This document shows, piece after piece, positions 42,868 through 50,742 of a stretch of DNA of 64,000 nt. The DNA comes from an uncultured Oscillospiraceae bacterium (lineage in GTDB: Bacteria; Bacillota; Clostridia; Oscillospirales; Acutalibacteraceae): the NCBI GenBank assembly GCA_900544375.1, contig UQUZ01000004.1, positions 34,000-97,999 of the forward strand, given 5' to 3'. Under the pieces are notes generated by a model. It ran no database searches and was not told the origin of the DNA. It saw only the letters and a program-made list of their open reading frames with translations. The translations under genes and the position numbers were made by a program. Within the stretch, counting starts at the first letter, position 1. Each line of letters starts with the position of its first letter.

Positions 42868-43329
42868 ATGTATTGCAGAAATTGTGGTGCTCCGCTGGCG
42901 GACAATGCCGTTGTTTGTGCGCGATGCGGCGCTACCGTTACCCCGCCTGCACCGCCCCCTGGCACGCAGCAGCCCTACCAAAGCCAACAGCAACCCTATC
43001 ACCCCCCATACTATCAGTACCCCTATGGCCAGCAGCCCTATCCACAGCAGGAGGATCGCCCCAGCGCAGGCTTTCATGTGCTCGCCTTCTTTTTCCCCAT
43101 TGTTGGCCTGATCCTCTACCTTGTTTGGAAGGATCAGAAGCCGCGCTGTGCGCATGCCATCGGCAAATGGGCGCTGATTGGCTTTATTGCCAATACGATA
43201 CTCATAATTATTGGCATCGTATTTTCCCTTTTGCTCTATAGCGTGGCCGCGCCCTCCTATTACGATTTTGGAAGTTACAACGATATCGTCTATGGCATAT
43301 CGATGGCCATCCGTATGATAGCGCGTTAA
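42868..43329 (+). CDS. Zinc-ribbon membrane protein
   Basis: A 153-residue protein. Residues 1-22 are a zinc ribbon (YCRNCGAPLADNAVVCARCG), followed by a Pro/Gln/Tyr-rich linker (about 25-66) with repeated QQPY units, and two transmembrane segments (about 69-85 and 98-120). Proteins of this design are common in gut Clostridia and have no established function. ATG 42868 follows AAAAGGAG by 8 bases. It is monocistronic, with a promoter upstream and a strong terminator after it. Confidence 0.85.
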   Translation: MYCRNCGAPLADNAVVCARCGATVTPPAPPPGTQQPYQSQQQPYHPPYYQYPYGQQPYPQQEDRPSAGFHVLAFFFPIVGLILYLVWKDQKPRCAHAIGKWALIGFIANTILIIIGIVFSLLLYSVAAPSYYDFGSYNDIVYGISMAIRMIAR

Positions 43330-43360
43330 TTGCCTGATGATAAACAAAGCCAAATGATGC

Positions 43361-43402
43361 AAAGGGCCTGCTGCAAAGCATGTTTGCGGCAGGCCCTTTT
43401 GA
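43361..43402 (+). terminator. Terminator of zinc-ribbon gene
   Basis: AAAGGGCCTGC pairs with GCAGGCCCTTT around a 17-base loop and is followed by T; 31 bases after the stop. Confidence 0.92.
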
Positions 43403-43464
43403 AAGTATTTTGCACAAATATTTCAAAGTTCTCTTGTGTGAAATGATGAATTTTGATTTGTATG

Positions 43465-43493
43465 TTGTAATTCATCTGTTTTTAGACTACAAT
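43465..43493 (+). promoter_or_regulatory. Promoter of second phosphoesterase gene
   Basis: Plus strand: TTGTAA (43465-43470), 17-base spacer, TACAAT (43488-43493), about 35 bases before the start. Confidence 0.72.
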
Positions 43494-43528
43494 TTGTACA
43501 CATTTATCAAAGAATCGGAGGGAGTTTT

Positions 43529-44473
43529 ATGTTAGGTTTGTTGGTAGGCTTGTTGCGGAGAGCGGTGGCAGCATTTATGGTGCTGTTTATCTTTTTCCCT
43601 TGCGGCGTTACCGTCAACAAAATGACGGTACAAAATCCGGATGAAATCCGTTTAAATGTGAGCATTATTTCAGATGGGCATATGGAGGGAAATAACGCCG
43701 CCCGCTTCAAAGGCCATGGCCAGGCGATGCTGGATTTCTCGAGTGCGGAAACGCCGGTTGATGCATTAGTCATGGTTGGCGACAACACCATGAACGCGCA
43801 GGAAATTGAATACATGCTTCTATATGGCTTGATGCGCAAATATCTCACTGTAGATAACGTGCTGATTGCCCCGGGCAATCATGAGCTGTGCAAAACAGAT
43901 GCATATGAAAAATATTATAAGCGTTTTATGGATTATAACAACGCCTTTTTTGGCTATGAGCATGAGCACGCCTATTTCAGCCAGGAGATCAACGGCTATA
44001 AACTGATCGTCATGGCCACGGAGGCGGACAGCAAGATACAAGCCTATCATTCAGAGGAGCAGCTAAGGTGGCTTGAGAACGAACTGGCCGATGCGGCGGC
44101 AAGCGGCAAGCCCGCATTTGTATTCAATCATTTCCAACTGAAGGACAAATTTGTATCCCACTGGCCGGGCTCCGATGTTGGCCCGCAGGGAGAACAGCTG
44201 GATTCCATCCTAAAAAATTGCGGCACCAAAGTGTTCTATTTCTCTGGCCACCTGCACATGGGGGTTTATGAAAACGGAAACGGCCTGGCACAGGAGGGAA
44301 ATGTCACCTATATCAACGTTCCGGGTTTTGGCGAAGAGTGCCTGTATGGCGATATTGTTGACCGCGGCATGGGCTGGCAAATGGAGGTTTACGACAGCAA
44401 GGTCGTGCTTCGCCTGCGCAACTTCTCCGACAGCAAATGGGTAGAGGGATTTGAATATACCTATGCGCTGTAA
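43529..44473 (+). CDS. Exported/anchored metallophosphoesterase
   Basis: A 314-residue calcineurin-like phosphoesterase. Residues 1-28 are hydrophobic with Arg at 10-11, a signal peptide or anchor. Metal-site motifs: ISDGHMEG (DxH), VGDNTMN, APGNHELC (GNHE), FNHFQL and SGHLHMG (GHxH). Substrate unknown. The ATG follows GGAGGGAG. It differs from the phosphoesterase at 36.4-37.6 kb, so the region carries two unrelated extracytoplasmic members of this fold. It is monocistronic, with its own promoter and a shared terminator facing cysK. Confidence 0.88.
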   Translation: MLGLLVGLLRRAVAAFMVLFIFFPCGVTVNKMTVQNPDEIRLNVSIISDGHMEGNNAARFKGHGQAMLDFSSAETPVDALVMVGDNTMNAQEIEYMLLYGLMRKYLTVDNVLIAPGNHELCKTDAYEKYYKRFMDYNNAFFGYEHEHAYFSQEINGYKLIVMATEADSKIQAYHSEEQLRWLENELADAAASGKPAFVFNHFQLKDKFVSHWPGSDVGPQGEQLDSILKNCGTKVFYFSGHLHMGVYENGNGLAQEGNVTYINVPGFGEECLYGDIVDRGMGWQMEVYDSKVVLRLRNFSDSKWVEGFEYTYAL

Positions 44474-44528
44474 AGGCGGGGAACCGCGCGCCGCCTGATG
44501 CGCGGCAGTAAAATTTGAAATCCTAATC

Positions 44529-44568
44529 AAAGAACCCCGCACGGAAAATTCCGTGCGGGGTTCTTTTT
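44529..44568. terminator. Bidirectional terminator between phosphoesterase and cysK
   Basis: AAAGAACCCCGCACGGAA pairs with the facing TTCCGTGCGGGGTTCTTT in a nearly perfect long stem, flanked by T on the plus side. Serves the plus-strand gene ending at 44473 and the minus-strand cysK ending at 44581. Confidence 0.95.
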
Positions 44569-44580
44569 ATCCGCTCCCTT

Positions 44581-45516
44581 TTAATCCTGATCAAACAGCT
44601 CTGTGGAGAGGTAACGCTCCCCCGTATCTGGCAACAACACAACGATTGTCTTGCCTGCATTCTCCGGTCGTTTGGCGAGCACTTCTGCGGCATGCAGCGC
44701 TGCGCCCGACGAGATTCCAACCAACAAGCCTTCCGTTTGGGAGGCCAGGCGGGCGGCGGAAAAGGCGTCGTCATTTTCAACCGTAATAATTTCATCATAA
44801 ATCTCCGTATTGAGCACCTCTGGCACAAAGCCCGCGCCAATACCCTGAATTTTATGCGGCCCCGGCTTTCCGCCGGAGAGCACTGGCGAAGCGGCGGGCT
44901 CCACGGCGACAACGCGCGTTTCCGGATCATGCGCTTTGAGCACCTCGCCGATGCCGGTAATCGTGCCGCCTGTACCAATGGCGGAAACGAAATAATCCAC
45001 CTTCCCATCCATATCGCGCAAAATTTCCTGCGCTGTCGTGCGCCTGTGCGCTTCAGCGTTAGCAGGGTTAGTAAACTGGCCGGGAATATAGGAATTGGGA
45101 TGTTCCTCCCGGAGCTCCTTTGCCCTGTCGATCGCGCCCTGCATCCCCTTCGCTGCTGGCGTCAGCACAAGCTCCGCGCCCAGCGCTTTTAAAAGGCTCC
45201 GACGCTCCCGGCTCATGCTCTCCGGCATGGTAAGGATAAGCCGATAACCCTTAATCGCAGCGGTATAGGCAAGGCCGATGCCTGTGTTGCCACTGGTCGG
45301 CTCAATAATCAGGGTATCCCTGTTGATCAACCCCTTTTCCTCTGCATCTGCAATCAAGGCATAGCCCACGCGGTCTTTCACGCTGCCCAAGGGGTTAAAG
45401 CTCTCCACCTTCGCAAGGATGCGGGCGTTCAACCCCTCCGTTTGAGCAAAGCGGCTCAGCTGCACAAGCGGAGTATTTCCAATCAATTCCAACAGGTTTT
45501 GGGCGATCTTTGCCAT
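44581..45516 (-). CDS. cysK: Cysteine synthase A
   Basis: O-acetylserine sulfhydrylase, joining sulfide to O-acetylserine with pyridoxal phosphate. About 311 residues. Seen: NTPLVQLSRF, the PLP-lysine segment ESFNPLGSVKDRVG, TSGNTGIGLA (phosphate cup/substrate loop) and SAIGTGGTITGIG. ATG 45516 has AAAGGA 11 bases upstream; an ATG four codons earlier abuts that site. It lies 36 bases downstream of iscU, so cysteine synthesis is coupled to its use by IscS in one operon. Confidence 0.97.
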   Translation of the reverse strand: MAKIAQNLLELIGNTPLVQLSRFAQTEGLNARILAKVESFNPLGSVKDRVGYALIADAEEKGLINRDTLIIEPTSGNTGIGLAYTAAIKGYRLILTMPESMSRERRSLLKALGAELVLTPAAKGMQGAIDRAKELREEHPNSYIPGQFTNPANAEAHRRTTAQEILRDMDGKVDYFVSAIGTGGTITGIGEVLKAHDPETRVVAVEPAASPVLSGGKPGPHKIQGIGAGFVPEVLNTEIYDEIITVENDDAFSAARLASQTEGLLVGISSGAALHAAEVLAKRPENAGKTIVVLLPDTGERYLSTELFDQD

Positions 45517-45552
45517 ATCAAAAGCCATCCTTTCCAGTTTTCTAGTTTCAAA

Positions 45553-45990
45553 TCATTCAATGCGGCAGGCTTCGTGCTCCTCCGGATCCTCCAGCTTGCC
45601 CACAATCGGCTCTGGATCAATTCCCTGTCTACTATAATAATCCGCAATCGCGGCTTTGATCGCCTGCTCGGCTAAAACGGAACAGTGAATCTTGACCGCC
45701 GGCAGGCCGTCCAGCGCCTCTACAACCGCCTGATTGGTGAGCTTCAGCGCATCCGAAAGCGGCCGGCCCTTGATCATATCCGTGGCGATGGAGCTGGTCG
45801 CAATTGCGGAAGCGCATCCGTAGGTATTAAATTTAACATCCTCAATCACGCCGTTTTTCACCTTCAAATACATTTTCATGATATCGCCGCATTTTGCATT
45901 GCCCACTTCGCCGACACCGTTCGCATCCTCCAGCTTGCCGACATTGTGCGGATGTGTAAAATGCTCGATGACCTTTTCACTATATTGCAT
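45553..45990 (-). CDS. iscU: Iron-sulfur cluster scaffold IscU/NifU-like
   Basis: The scaffold on which Fe-S clusters are assembled. The 145-residue protein has the three ligand cysteines in NAKCGD, TYGCASA and KIHCSVLAEQA, plus the Asp/Lys after the first. The C terminus (GKLEDPEEHEACRIE) carries one extra Cys. The HSC-interaction LPPVK loop is replaced by LPAVK, as in many Clostridia without HscA/B. ATG 45990 follows AAAGGA at about 11 bases. It is between iscS and cysK. Confidence 0.95.
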   Translation of the reverse strand: MQYSEKVIEHFTHPHNVGKLEDANGVGEVGNAKCGDIMKMYLKVKNGVIEDVKFNTYGCASAIATSSIATDMIKGRPLSDALKLTNQAVVEALDGLPAVKIHCSVLAEQAIKAAIADYYSRQGIDPEPIVGKLEDPEEHEACRIE

Positions 45991-46014
45991 ACGCCAAACC
46001 ATCCTTTCTAAGAA

Positions 46015-47214
46015 TCAGCACTTTATCTCGCCATTTTTAATACGCTCCCAAAGCGGGGACATTTCCCGCAGCCGGTCGATAACCGGCGGCAGCTTTTCTA
46101 ATATATAGTCCACATCTTCCACTGTATGATTCTCATCGAGTGTCAGCCGCAACGAACCGTGTGCGATTTCATGTGGCAAACCAATTGAGAGCAACACATG
46201 GCTCGGGTCCAGGGAACCGGACGTACAGGCCGAGCCCGATGAGCCGCTGATGCCCTGAAAATCGAGCAGAAGCAGCAAGCTTTCCCCCTCAACGCCCTCA
46301 AAGCAAAAGCTTGCATTGCCGGGCAGCCGTTTTTCCCGGTCGCCGTTGAGGCGTGAACGCTCAATCTTCAGCGCGCCGTCAATCAGCCGATCGCGCAGGG
46401 AGGCAACGTAACGCATGCGCTCCTCCATCCCCTCCCGCATCAGGGAGGCGGCCTTTCCAAGCGCCACGATGCCGGCCACGTTTTCCGTCCCGGCCCGACG
46501 GCCGCGCTCCTGCGCCCCTCCGTCAATGAGGTTCGGGAAGCGCAGCCCCTTGCGGCAATACAGCGCCCCTACACCCTTTGGTGCATGGAGCTTATGCCCG
46601 GATAGGGAGAGCAGGTCAATCTGCTCCGCCTTGACATCCACCGGCACATGGCCTGCAGCCTGCACCGCATCCGTATGGAACGGAATGCCGCGGGCCCGGC
46701 ACAGCGCCCCAATCTCGGCAATCGGCTGGATGGTGCCGATCTCATTATTAGCATACATAATGGTTACGAGCGCGGTATCCTCCCGCAGGGCGGCGGCAAC
46801 CTCTTCGATGCGTACAATTCCGTTCTCATGCACATCGAGGAACGTTGCTTCAAAGCCTTCCCTTTGGAGCCGCTCGACGGTGTGGAGCACCGCGTGATGC
46901 TCAAATTTTGTGGTGACAATATGACGCTTCCCCTTTTTCGCCTGCATCTCCGCCAGCCCGCGGATGGCCCAATTATCCGCCTCCGAGCCACCGGAAGTAA
47001 AATAGATTTCTTCCGGATGGGCGCCCAAAAGCGCCGCGACCTGCCCGCGCGCGGTTTCCACAGCGTTATGCGCCGTCTGCCCCAACATATAGAGGCTGGA
47101 AGGATTTCCAAAATGCTCTGTCAGATAAGGGAGCATCGCCTCCACCACCTGTGGAGAAACGGCGGTGGTCGCCGCATTATCTGCATAAACGTAGCGTTTT
47201 GCTGAATCTTTCAT
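46015..47214 (-). CDS. iscS: Cysteine desulfurase IscS/NifS-like
   Basis: A pyridoxal-phosphate enzyme that takes sulfur from cysteine for Fe-S clusters and tRNA thiolation. The 399-residue protein opens YVYADNAATTAVSPQV, and has SGGSEADNWAIRG, the PLP lysine in SLSGHKLHAPKGVGALY, and the catalytic Cys in SGSACTSGSL. Normal class I length. Its start overlaps the iscR stop by four bases, so the two are translationally coupled. It is upstream of iscU. TtcA-like and other thiolation enzymes could draw sulfur from it. Confidence 0.97.
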   Translation of the reverse strand: MKDSAKRYVYADNAATTAVSPQVVEAMLPYLTEHFGNPSSLYMLGQTAHNAVETARGQVAALLGAHPEEIYFTSGGSEADNWAIRGLAEMQAKKGKRHIVTTKFEHHAVLHTVERLQREGFEATFLDVHENGIVRIEEVAAALREDTALVTIMYANNEIGTIQPIAEIGALCRARGIPFHTDAVQAAGHVPVDVKAEQIDLLSLSGHKLHAPKGVGALYCRKGLRFPNLIDGGAQERGRRAGTENVAGIVALGKAASLMREGMEERMRYVASLRDRLIDGALKIERSRLNGDREKRLPGNASFCFEGVEGESLLLLLDFQGISGSSGSACTSGSLDPSHVLLSIGLPHEIAHGSLRLTLDENHTVEDVDYILEKLPPVIDRLREMSPLWERIKNGEIKC

Positions 47215-47669
47215 GTTGTAACTGCTCCTTCCTGCTGCAATTCCAGCTTATCACGATAGCGCCGCACAAGCTCCGCGAGCGTAATATGATCCACCACACC
47301 GTTAACCGCATCGCGAATCTGCGCCCAAACCTCCCATGTGACGCACTGCTCCGCACGCGGGCAAGGGCCTGACCCCGACTGGCCCTGCGCCACGCAGTCC
47401 ACCGGCGCCAGATCGCCTTCCAGCGCCCGCAGGATCATGCCCACCGTATAGTCCTCCGGATCGCGAGTGAGAGTATAGCCCCCCTGCGCGCCGCGCGTGC
47501 TGCGCAACAATCCCGATCGGCTGAGCACGGTGAAAATCTGTTCCAAATATTTCTCGCTGATTTCCTGCCGCCCTGCAATCTCCTTGATAGAAACACATCG
47601 CCCATTGGAATGAATGGCAATATCAATCATCACACGCAGGGCATAACGGCCTTTTGTTGATATTTTCAT
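47211..47669 (-). CDS. iscR: Rrf2/IscR-family regulator
   Basis: A 152-residue transcriptional regulator of Fe-S cluster genes. The N-terminal winged helix is MKISTKGRYALRVMIDIA, followed by ISEKYLEQIFTVLSRSGLLRSTRGAQGGY, the Rrf2 signature. The cysteines in VDCVAQGQSGSGPCPRAEQC match the cluster-binding triplet, so it can probably sense cluster status. ATG 47669 follows GAGGAAGG. It heads the operon with iscS, iscU and cysK, and a palindrome on its promoter suggests autoregulation. Confidence 0.95.
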   Translation of the reverse strand: MKISTKGRYALRVMIDIAIHSNGRCVSIKEIAGRQEISEKYLEQIFTVLSRSGLLRSTRGAQGGYTLTRDPEDYTVGMILRALEGDLAPVDCVAQGQSGSGPCPRAEQCVTWEVWAQIRDAVNGVVDHITLAELVRRYRDKLELQQEGAVTT

Positions 47670-47705
47670 GGAGCGCCTTCCTCCTCTTTTACGGATTATG
47701 GGCAC

Positions 47706-47746
47706 AGTATAGCACACTTTTTAATTCATATCAATCCCATATGAAT
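47706..47746 (-). promoter_or_regulatory. isc operon promoter with operator palindrome
   Basis: Minus strand: TTGATA (47729-47734), 17-base spacer, TATACT (47706-47711). ATTCATAT-7-ATATGAAT (47724-47746) is a perfect 8-base inverted repeat covering the -35 box. Its place suggests repression by IscR. Confidence 0.85.
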
Positions 47747-47795
47747 ATAATGATTTAATTTTTTTAATCCGTCCGATTAATCGGCTAATACTGAT

Positions 47796-47832
47796 AAAAC
47801 GGCGGCCAGCGGAATGTTTCCGCCAACCGCCG
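47796..47832 (-). terminator. Terminator of GntR-linked ABC operon
   Basis: On the minus strand CGGCGGTTGGCGGAA pairs with TTCCGCTGGCCGCCG (two G-T/G-G interruptions) around ACA, followed by four T. It lies about 30 bases after the ATPase stop. Confidence 0.88.
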
Positions 47833-47864
47833 CCCCTGGATAGCCCGCATGTCCCTCATGCAGG

Positions 47865-48599
47865 TTATTGTGCGTTCTCCCCTCCAAAAATCTTGCGGTA
47901 ACGTTCCTCGTCATAGCCGCAGGCCTCACGCATCACCTCTTCCAGTGTTTTCCCCTCCGCACGGATTTCATCAATCAGGCAATCGCGCTTTATTTTGCCG
48001 TTTTTTAAAATGACGGCGCGATCAATGAAATTATCGATCTCATTGATTAGGTGCGTTGCAAGCAAGATCGTCTCCCCATCAAGGAGACTGTCGCCCATCA
48101 GCCGCAAAAAATCACGCCGTGTAAACACGTCGTTGCCGAGAAACGGCTCGTCGAGGAGTAGATAGCGGCATCCCTTGGAGAAGCCGATTGAAATTTCAAG
48201 CTTTGCCTTCTGCCCGGTGGAAAAAGTGCGTGCTTTTTTCCCTTTGGGCAATTCAAAATATTCGAGCAGTTTCAAATAGCGCTCCCGGTTGAAGCGGTCG
48301 TAGTAATCCTCTAAAAAATCTGCATGTTCCACAGGCGTCATAAAGGGAAAAAACGTGCCCTGTTCTGTCATAAAAGCAACTTGGCCTGCCGCCTTGAGCG
48401 AGGGCGTTGCGTCAATCGTCACCTTTCCCCGCGTTGGCTCCATCAGGCCCGCCACAATTTTTAAAAGCGTGGTTTTGCCCGCTGCGTTTTCACCGAGGAG
48501 CCCAACAACTTCACCCTCCTCAACCTGTAAATGGATTCCATCGAGTGCCCAGGCATGCGTGCCCGGGAATTGCTTGCAAAGCCCTTCAATCTGAATCAA
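47865..48599 (-). CDS. ABC transporter ATPase of duplicated-permease system
   Basis: About 244 residues from TTG 48599. Walker A is the variant GENAAGKTT, the signature is FSTGQKAKLEIS (STGQK in place of LSGGQ) and Walker B is YLLLDEPFLG, followed by LATHL. It is the only ATPase of the operon that also encodes two permeases and two anchored proteins, so it presumably powers both. The TTG start overlaps the end of the upstream anchored protein gene by 14 bases and has GGGGGAG before it. It belongs to the YtrB/BcrA-like branch. Substrate unknown. Confidence 0.9.
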   Translation of the reverse strand: MIQIEGLCKQFPGTHAWALDGIHLQVEEGEVVGLLGENAAGKTTLLKIVAGLMEPTRGKVTIDATPSLKAAGQVAFMTEQGTFFPFMTPVEHADFLEDYYDRFNRERYLKLLEYFELPKGKKARTFSTGQKAKLEISIGFSKGCRYLLLDEPFLGNDVFTRRDFLRLMGDSLLDGETILLATHLINEIDNFIDRAVILKNGKIKRDCLIDEIRAEGKTLEEVMREACGYDEERYRKIFGGENAQ

Positions 48600-49875
48600 C
48601 CTGTTCTCCCCCTTTCTGTAATTGCAGCGCTTCATATCGCCTGATATTCGGCGTTTCACATCGCAAATCCTCTTGCTGGCCGGATTGGATCGCGCAGGAA
48701 AACACCTTTTGCCCATCCTGATAGGCAATCAAATAGGGGCGCGGCACCGGCCCGCTCGATTGCGTGAACTTTGGCTGCTCCATCAGCGTGAAAAGGTAGA
48801 GCGTTCCTCCAGCATAATGGAGGTCGGCAAAGCCGGTACAGAAATCGCCTGCCTCGCCTCGAGAAACCGTATCCTCCACTTGCTCTACGATCGCTCCCTC
48901 CACCAGATCAACCGCAATCGCCTCACAGATTACCTCTTCTCCACTAGTGTGCATGTCCGCCAGCAACATTATATTCTCCTTTACCGTGTAAAACGTGTAT
49001 TCCTCCCAGCCCGGTATGGAAATGGTGTGCGTCGCTTGCCAGGTACGCGGATCGATCAGTTGAACCGTCAGCTTGCCCTCCTGCCGAAGGAACAGCGCCA
49101 GTTGCTCCCCGCAGGCCTCCAATGAAACGATCTCGACCTTTCCATTCTGCAAATCAATGGGGAAAAGATTCTTCTTATGAATGGTTACAGCTTCCCCTGA
49201 AGAAGAGTCGGGCACATCTGTCATATCATAAATTCCACCTGTCCCGCGGCAGTTTTCGTCCGTCAGCGTCACCGTGTAACGGATGCCGTCCAGCTGCACC
49301 GTATCCCAAGGCTGAAACCCTCCCGACCTTGACATCAACCCTTTCTTTCCATTCTGATCCGCGTAATATAATTGCATTAATGTTTTATGGTAAACGATCT
49401 GTGTCTGAATACGGAAATCAGAATGAAATCCATCTTCCAGGAAAAGGGTAAACTGATCCGCCGTTTCGCTTATCGTCGAGGTGTCGGCTTGATTCACGGA
49501 GCCATCCGGGTTTTTGATCTCCTCCCCCGCATTGTAAAATTGAACCTTTGTTTCTGTGCCGGGCAGCGGCTCATAATCATAGCCCACCACATGGCTTTTT
49601 TCCCTTACTTCGTCCATAAGCGCCTGGGGTAAAATCCGTTGCGTCAGCTCCCGCCCTTGGGAGGCAAAGGATATGCGTTGAAAGGAATCCGTTAGCACCC
49701 CTGTGATCCGGATATCCTCCAGCACAGATGCATCGCCCTCCTGCTCCACAAACGCAAAGCCCTCGTGATCGCGCTGGGCAAACAAAACCGCGCCGCTGCA
49801 CACAAATACCGCTGCGATCACCGTAAGAATGCCGACCAGCGCCGCCATCCGAAGCGATCTTCTTCGATGCGTCAT
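48586..49875 (-). CDS. Anchored exocytoplasmic protein, copy 2
   Basis: A 429-residue protein with one N-terminal membrane helix (residues 10-32) and a large outside domain. It is a clear paralogue of the 50743-52113 protein: both share GDASVL..I..TGVL..DSF.R.SF.S after the helix, CRGTGGIYD.TD in the middle and IQSGQQED near the C terminus. The exterior region reads as beta-rich, propeller-like, with blocks such as LIDPRTWQATHTISI. No enzyme motif seen. ATG follows GGAGGG. It is encoded between permease 2 and the ATPase. Not recognised as a known family; a sensor or substrate-binding role is inferred only. Confidence 0.8.
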   Translation of the reverse strand: MTHRRRSLRMAALVGILTVIAAVFVCSGAVLFAQRDHEGFAFVEQEGDASVLEDIRITGVLTDSFQRISFASQGRELTQRILPQALMDEVREKSHVVGYDYEPLPGTETKVQFYNAGEEIKNPDGSVNQADTSTISETADQFTLFLEDGFHSDFRIQTQIVYHKTLMQLYYADQNGKKGLMSRSGGFQPWDTVQLDGIRYTVTLTDENCRGTGGIYDMTDVPDSSSGEAVTIHKKNLFPIDLQNGKVEIVSLEACGEQLALFLRQEGKLTVQLIDPRTWQATHTISIPGWEEYTFYTVKENIMLLADMHTSGEEVICEAIAVDLVEGAIVEQVEDTVSRGEAGDFCTGFADLHYAGGTLYLFTLMEQPKFTQSSGPVPRPYLIAYQDGQKVFSCAIQSGQQEDLRCETPNIRRYEALQLQKGGEQVDSD

Positions 49876-49890
49876 TTCGATCCCTCCATC

Positions 49891-50739
49891 TTAATCCAAA
49901 AGGCTTTTCCGGCAGAGCCGGTAAGCCATCCCAAGCATCCACACGGTACAGGCCGCCATATAGGCAACCTCAAACGCCAAAAAGATACAAGCGCTGATAT
50001 CCCACTGCCCCAGGCTGCTTTCCCCCATTGAGGTTGCGGCGAAGAGGCTCGCCCAGGCGGCGGCAGCCGGTATGGCCGCCCACCAGCGCCGCCCATAAAG
50101 CGAAAGGGCGAGATAAACACAAGAGGCAACAGGCAGCAGGAGGAAAGAAGCCGACAGCAGCACAAAAAACAGATGGCGCGGATAAAACATTTGCAGAAAC
50201 GGCGTGCGCACAAAAGTGAGATACAAATCATTTGCCGGAGGGGCCCAAGGGGAATCCGGCAGCAGCACCGAAAAACCCAGCTTGCTGGTTCCCACCCTCG
50301 CACCCGGCAGGTTGTAGAGCGCCGTTTCCCAGTGATACACTCCGTAGCTTACATACACCGCCACAATCTGCACCGCCCAAAGCAGCAGGAACGCCCAAAG
50401 CACCGCCAGGAGCATGCTCCCAGCCAGGCCTTCTGCGCCCGTTGGAAGGCTCCGCAGGGTGTAAACGCCTTTCGTGCCGCCCATCGTAAACCGCATAAAA
50501 TAGAGCAGAATGCCGAAAAAGGCAACAGCGTACGCCACATAAAACATTACGGGCAGAATGGGCTTCCACCAAATCGCCTGAAAGCTTAGCAAAGCCCCCA
50601 TTCTGCACGACTGCACGAACATCCGGCTGGACACGAGCACTTCGCCCGTCAGCAGCAGCGCATACAGGGGAAACAAAAATTTGCCCATTTGAAAAAAGTG
50701 ATGAGTGGCCAGCCGGATCATTTTATTTCTCTGTTGCAT
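49891..50739 (-). CDS. Permease-like membrane protein, copy 2
   Basis: A 282-residue protein with about six transmembrane segments. It is paralogous to the 52174-53019 protein: shared KGVYTLRSLP.GA.GL, LLWA.Q..A.Y..YG.Y, LYNLPG and ANDLYL.F.RTPFLQ.FYPRH. The conserved external ANDLYL..RTPFLQ.FYPRH stretch lies between helices and may contact the anchored partner. ABC-2-like topology is likely. ATG follows GGAGGAAGGTAAGAG, which includes the stop of the preceding gene, so the reading is coupled with a 3-base gap. Confidence 0.8.
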   Translation of the reverse strand: MQQRNKMIRLATHHFFQMGKFLFPLYALLLTGEVLVSSRMFVQSCRMGALLSFQAIWWKPILPVMFYVAYAVAFFGILLYFMRFTMGGTKGVYTLRSLPTGAEGLAGSMLLAVLWAFLLLWAVQIVAVYVSYGVYHWETALYNLPGARVGTSKLGFSVLLPDSPWAPPANDLYLTFVRTPFLQMFYPRHLFFVLLSASFLLLPVASCVYLALSLYGRRWWAAIPAAAAWASLFAATSMGESSLGQWDISACIFLAFEVAYMAACTVWMLGMAYRLCRKSLLD

Positions 50740-50742
50740 CTC

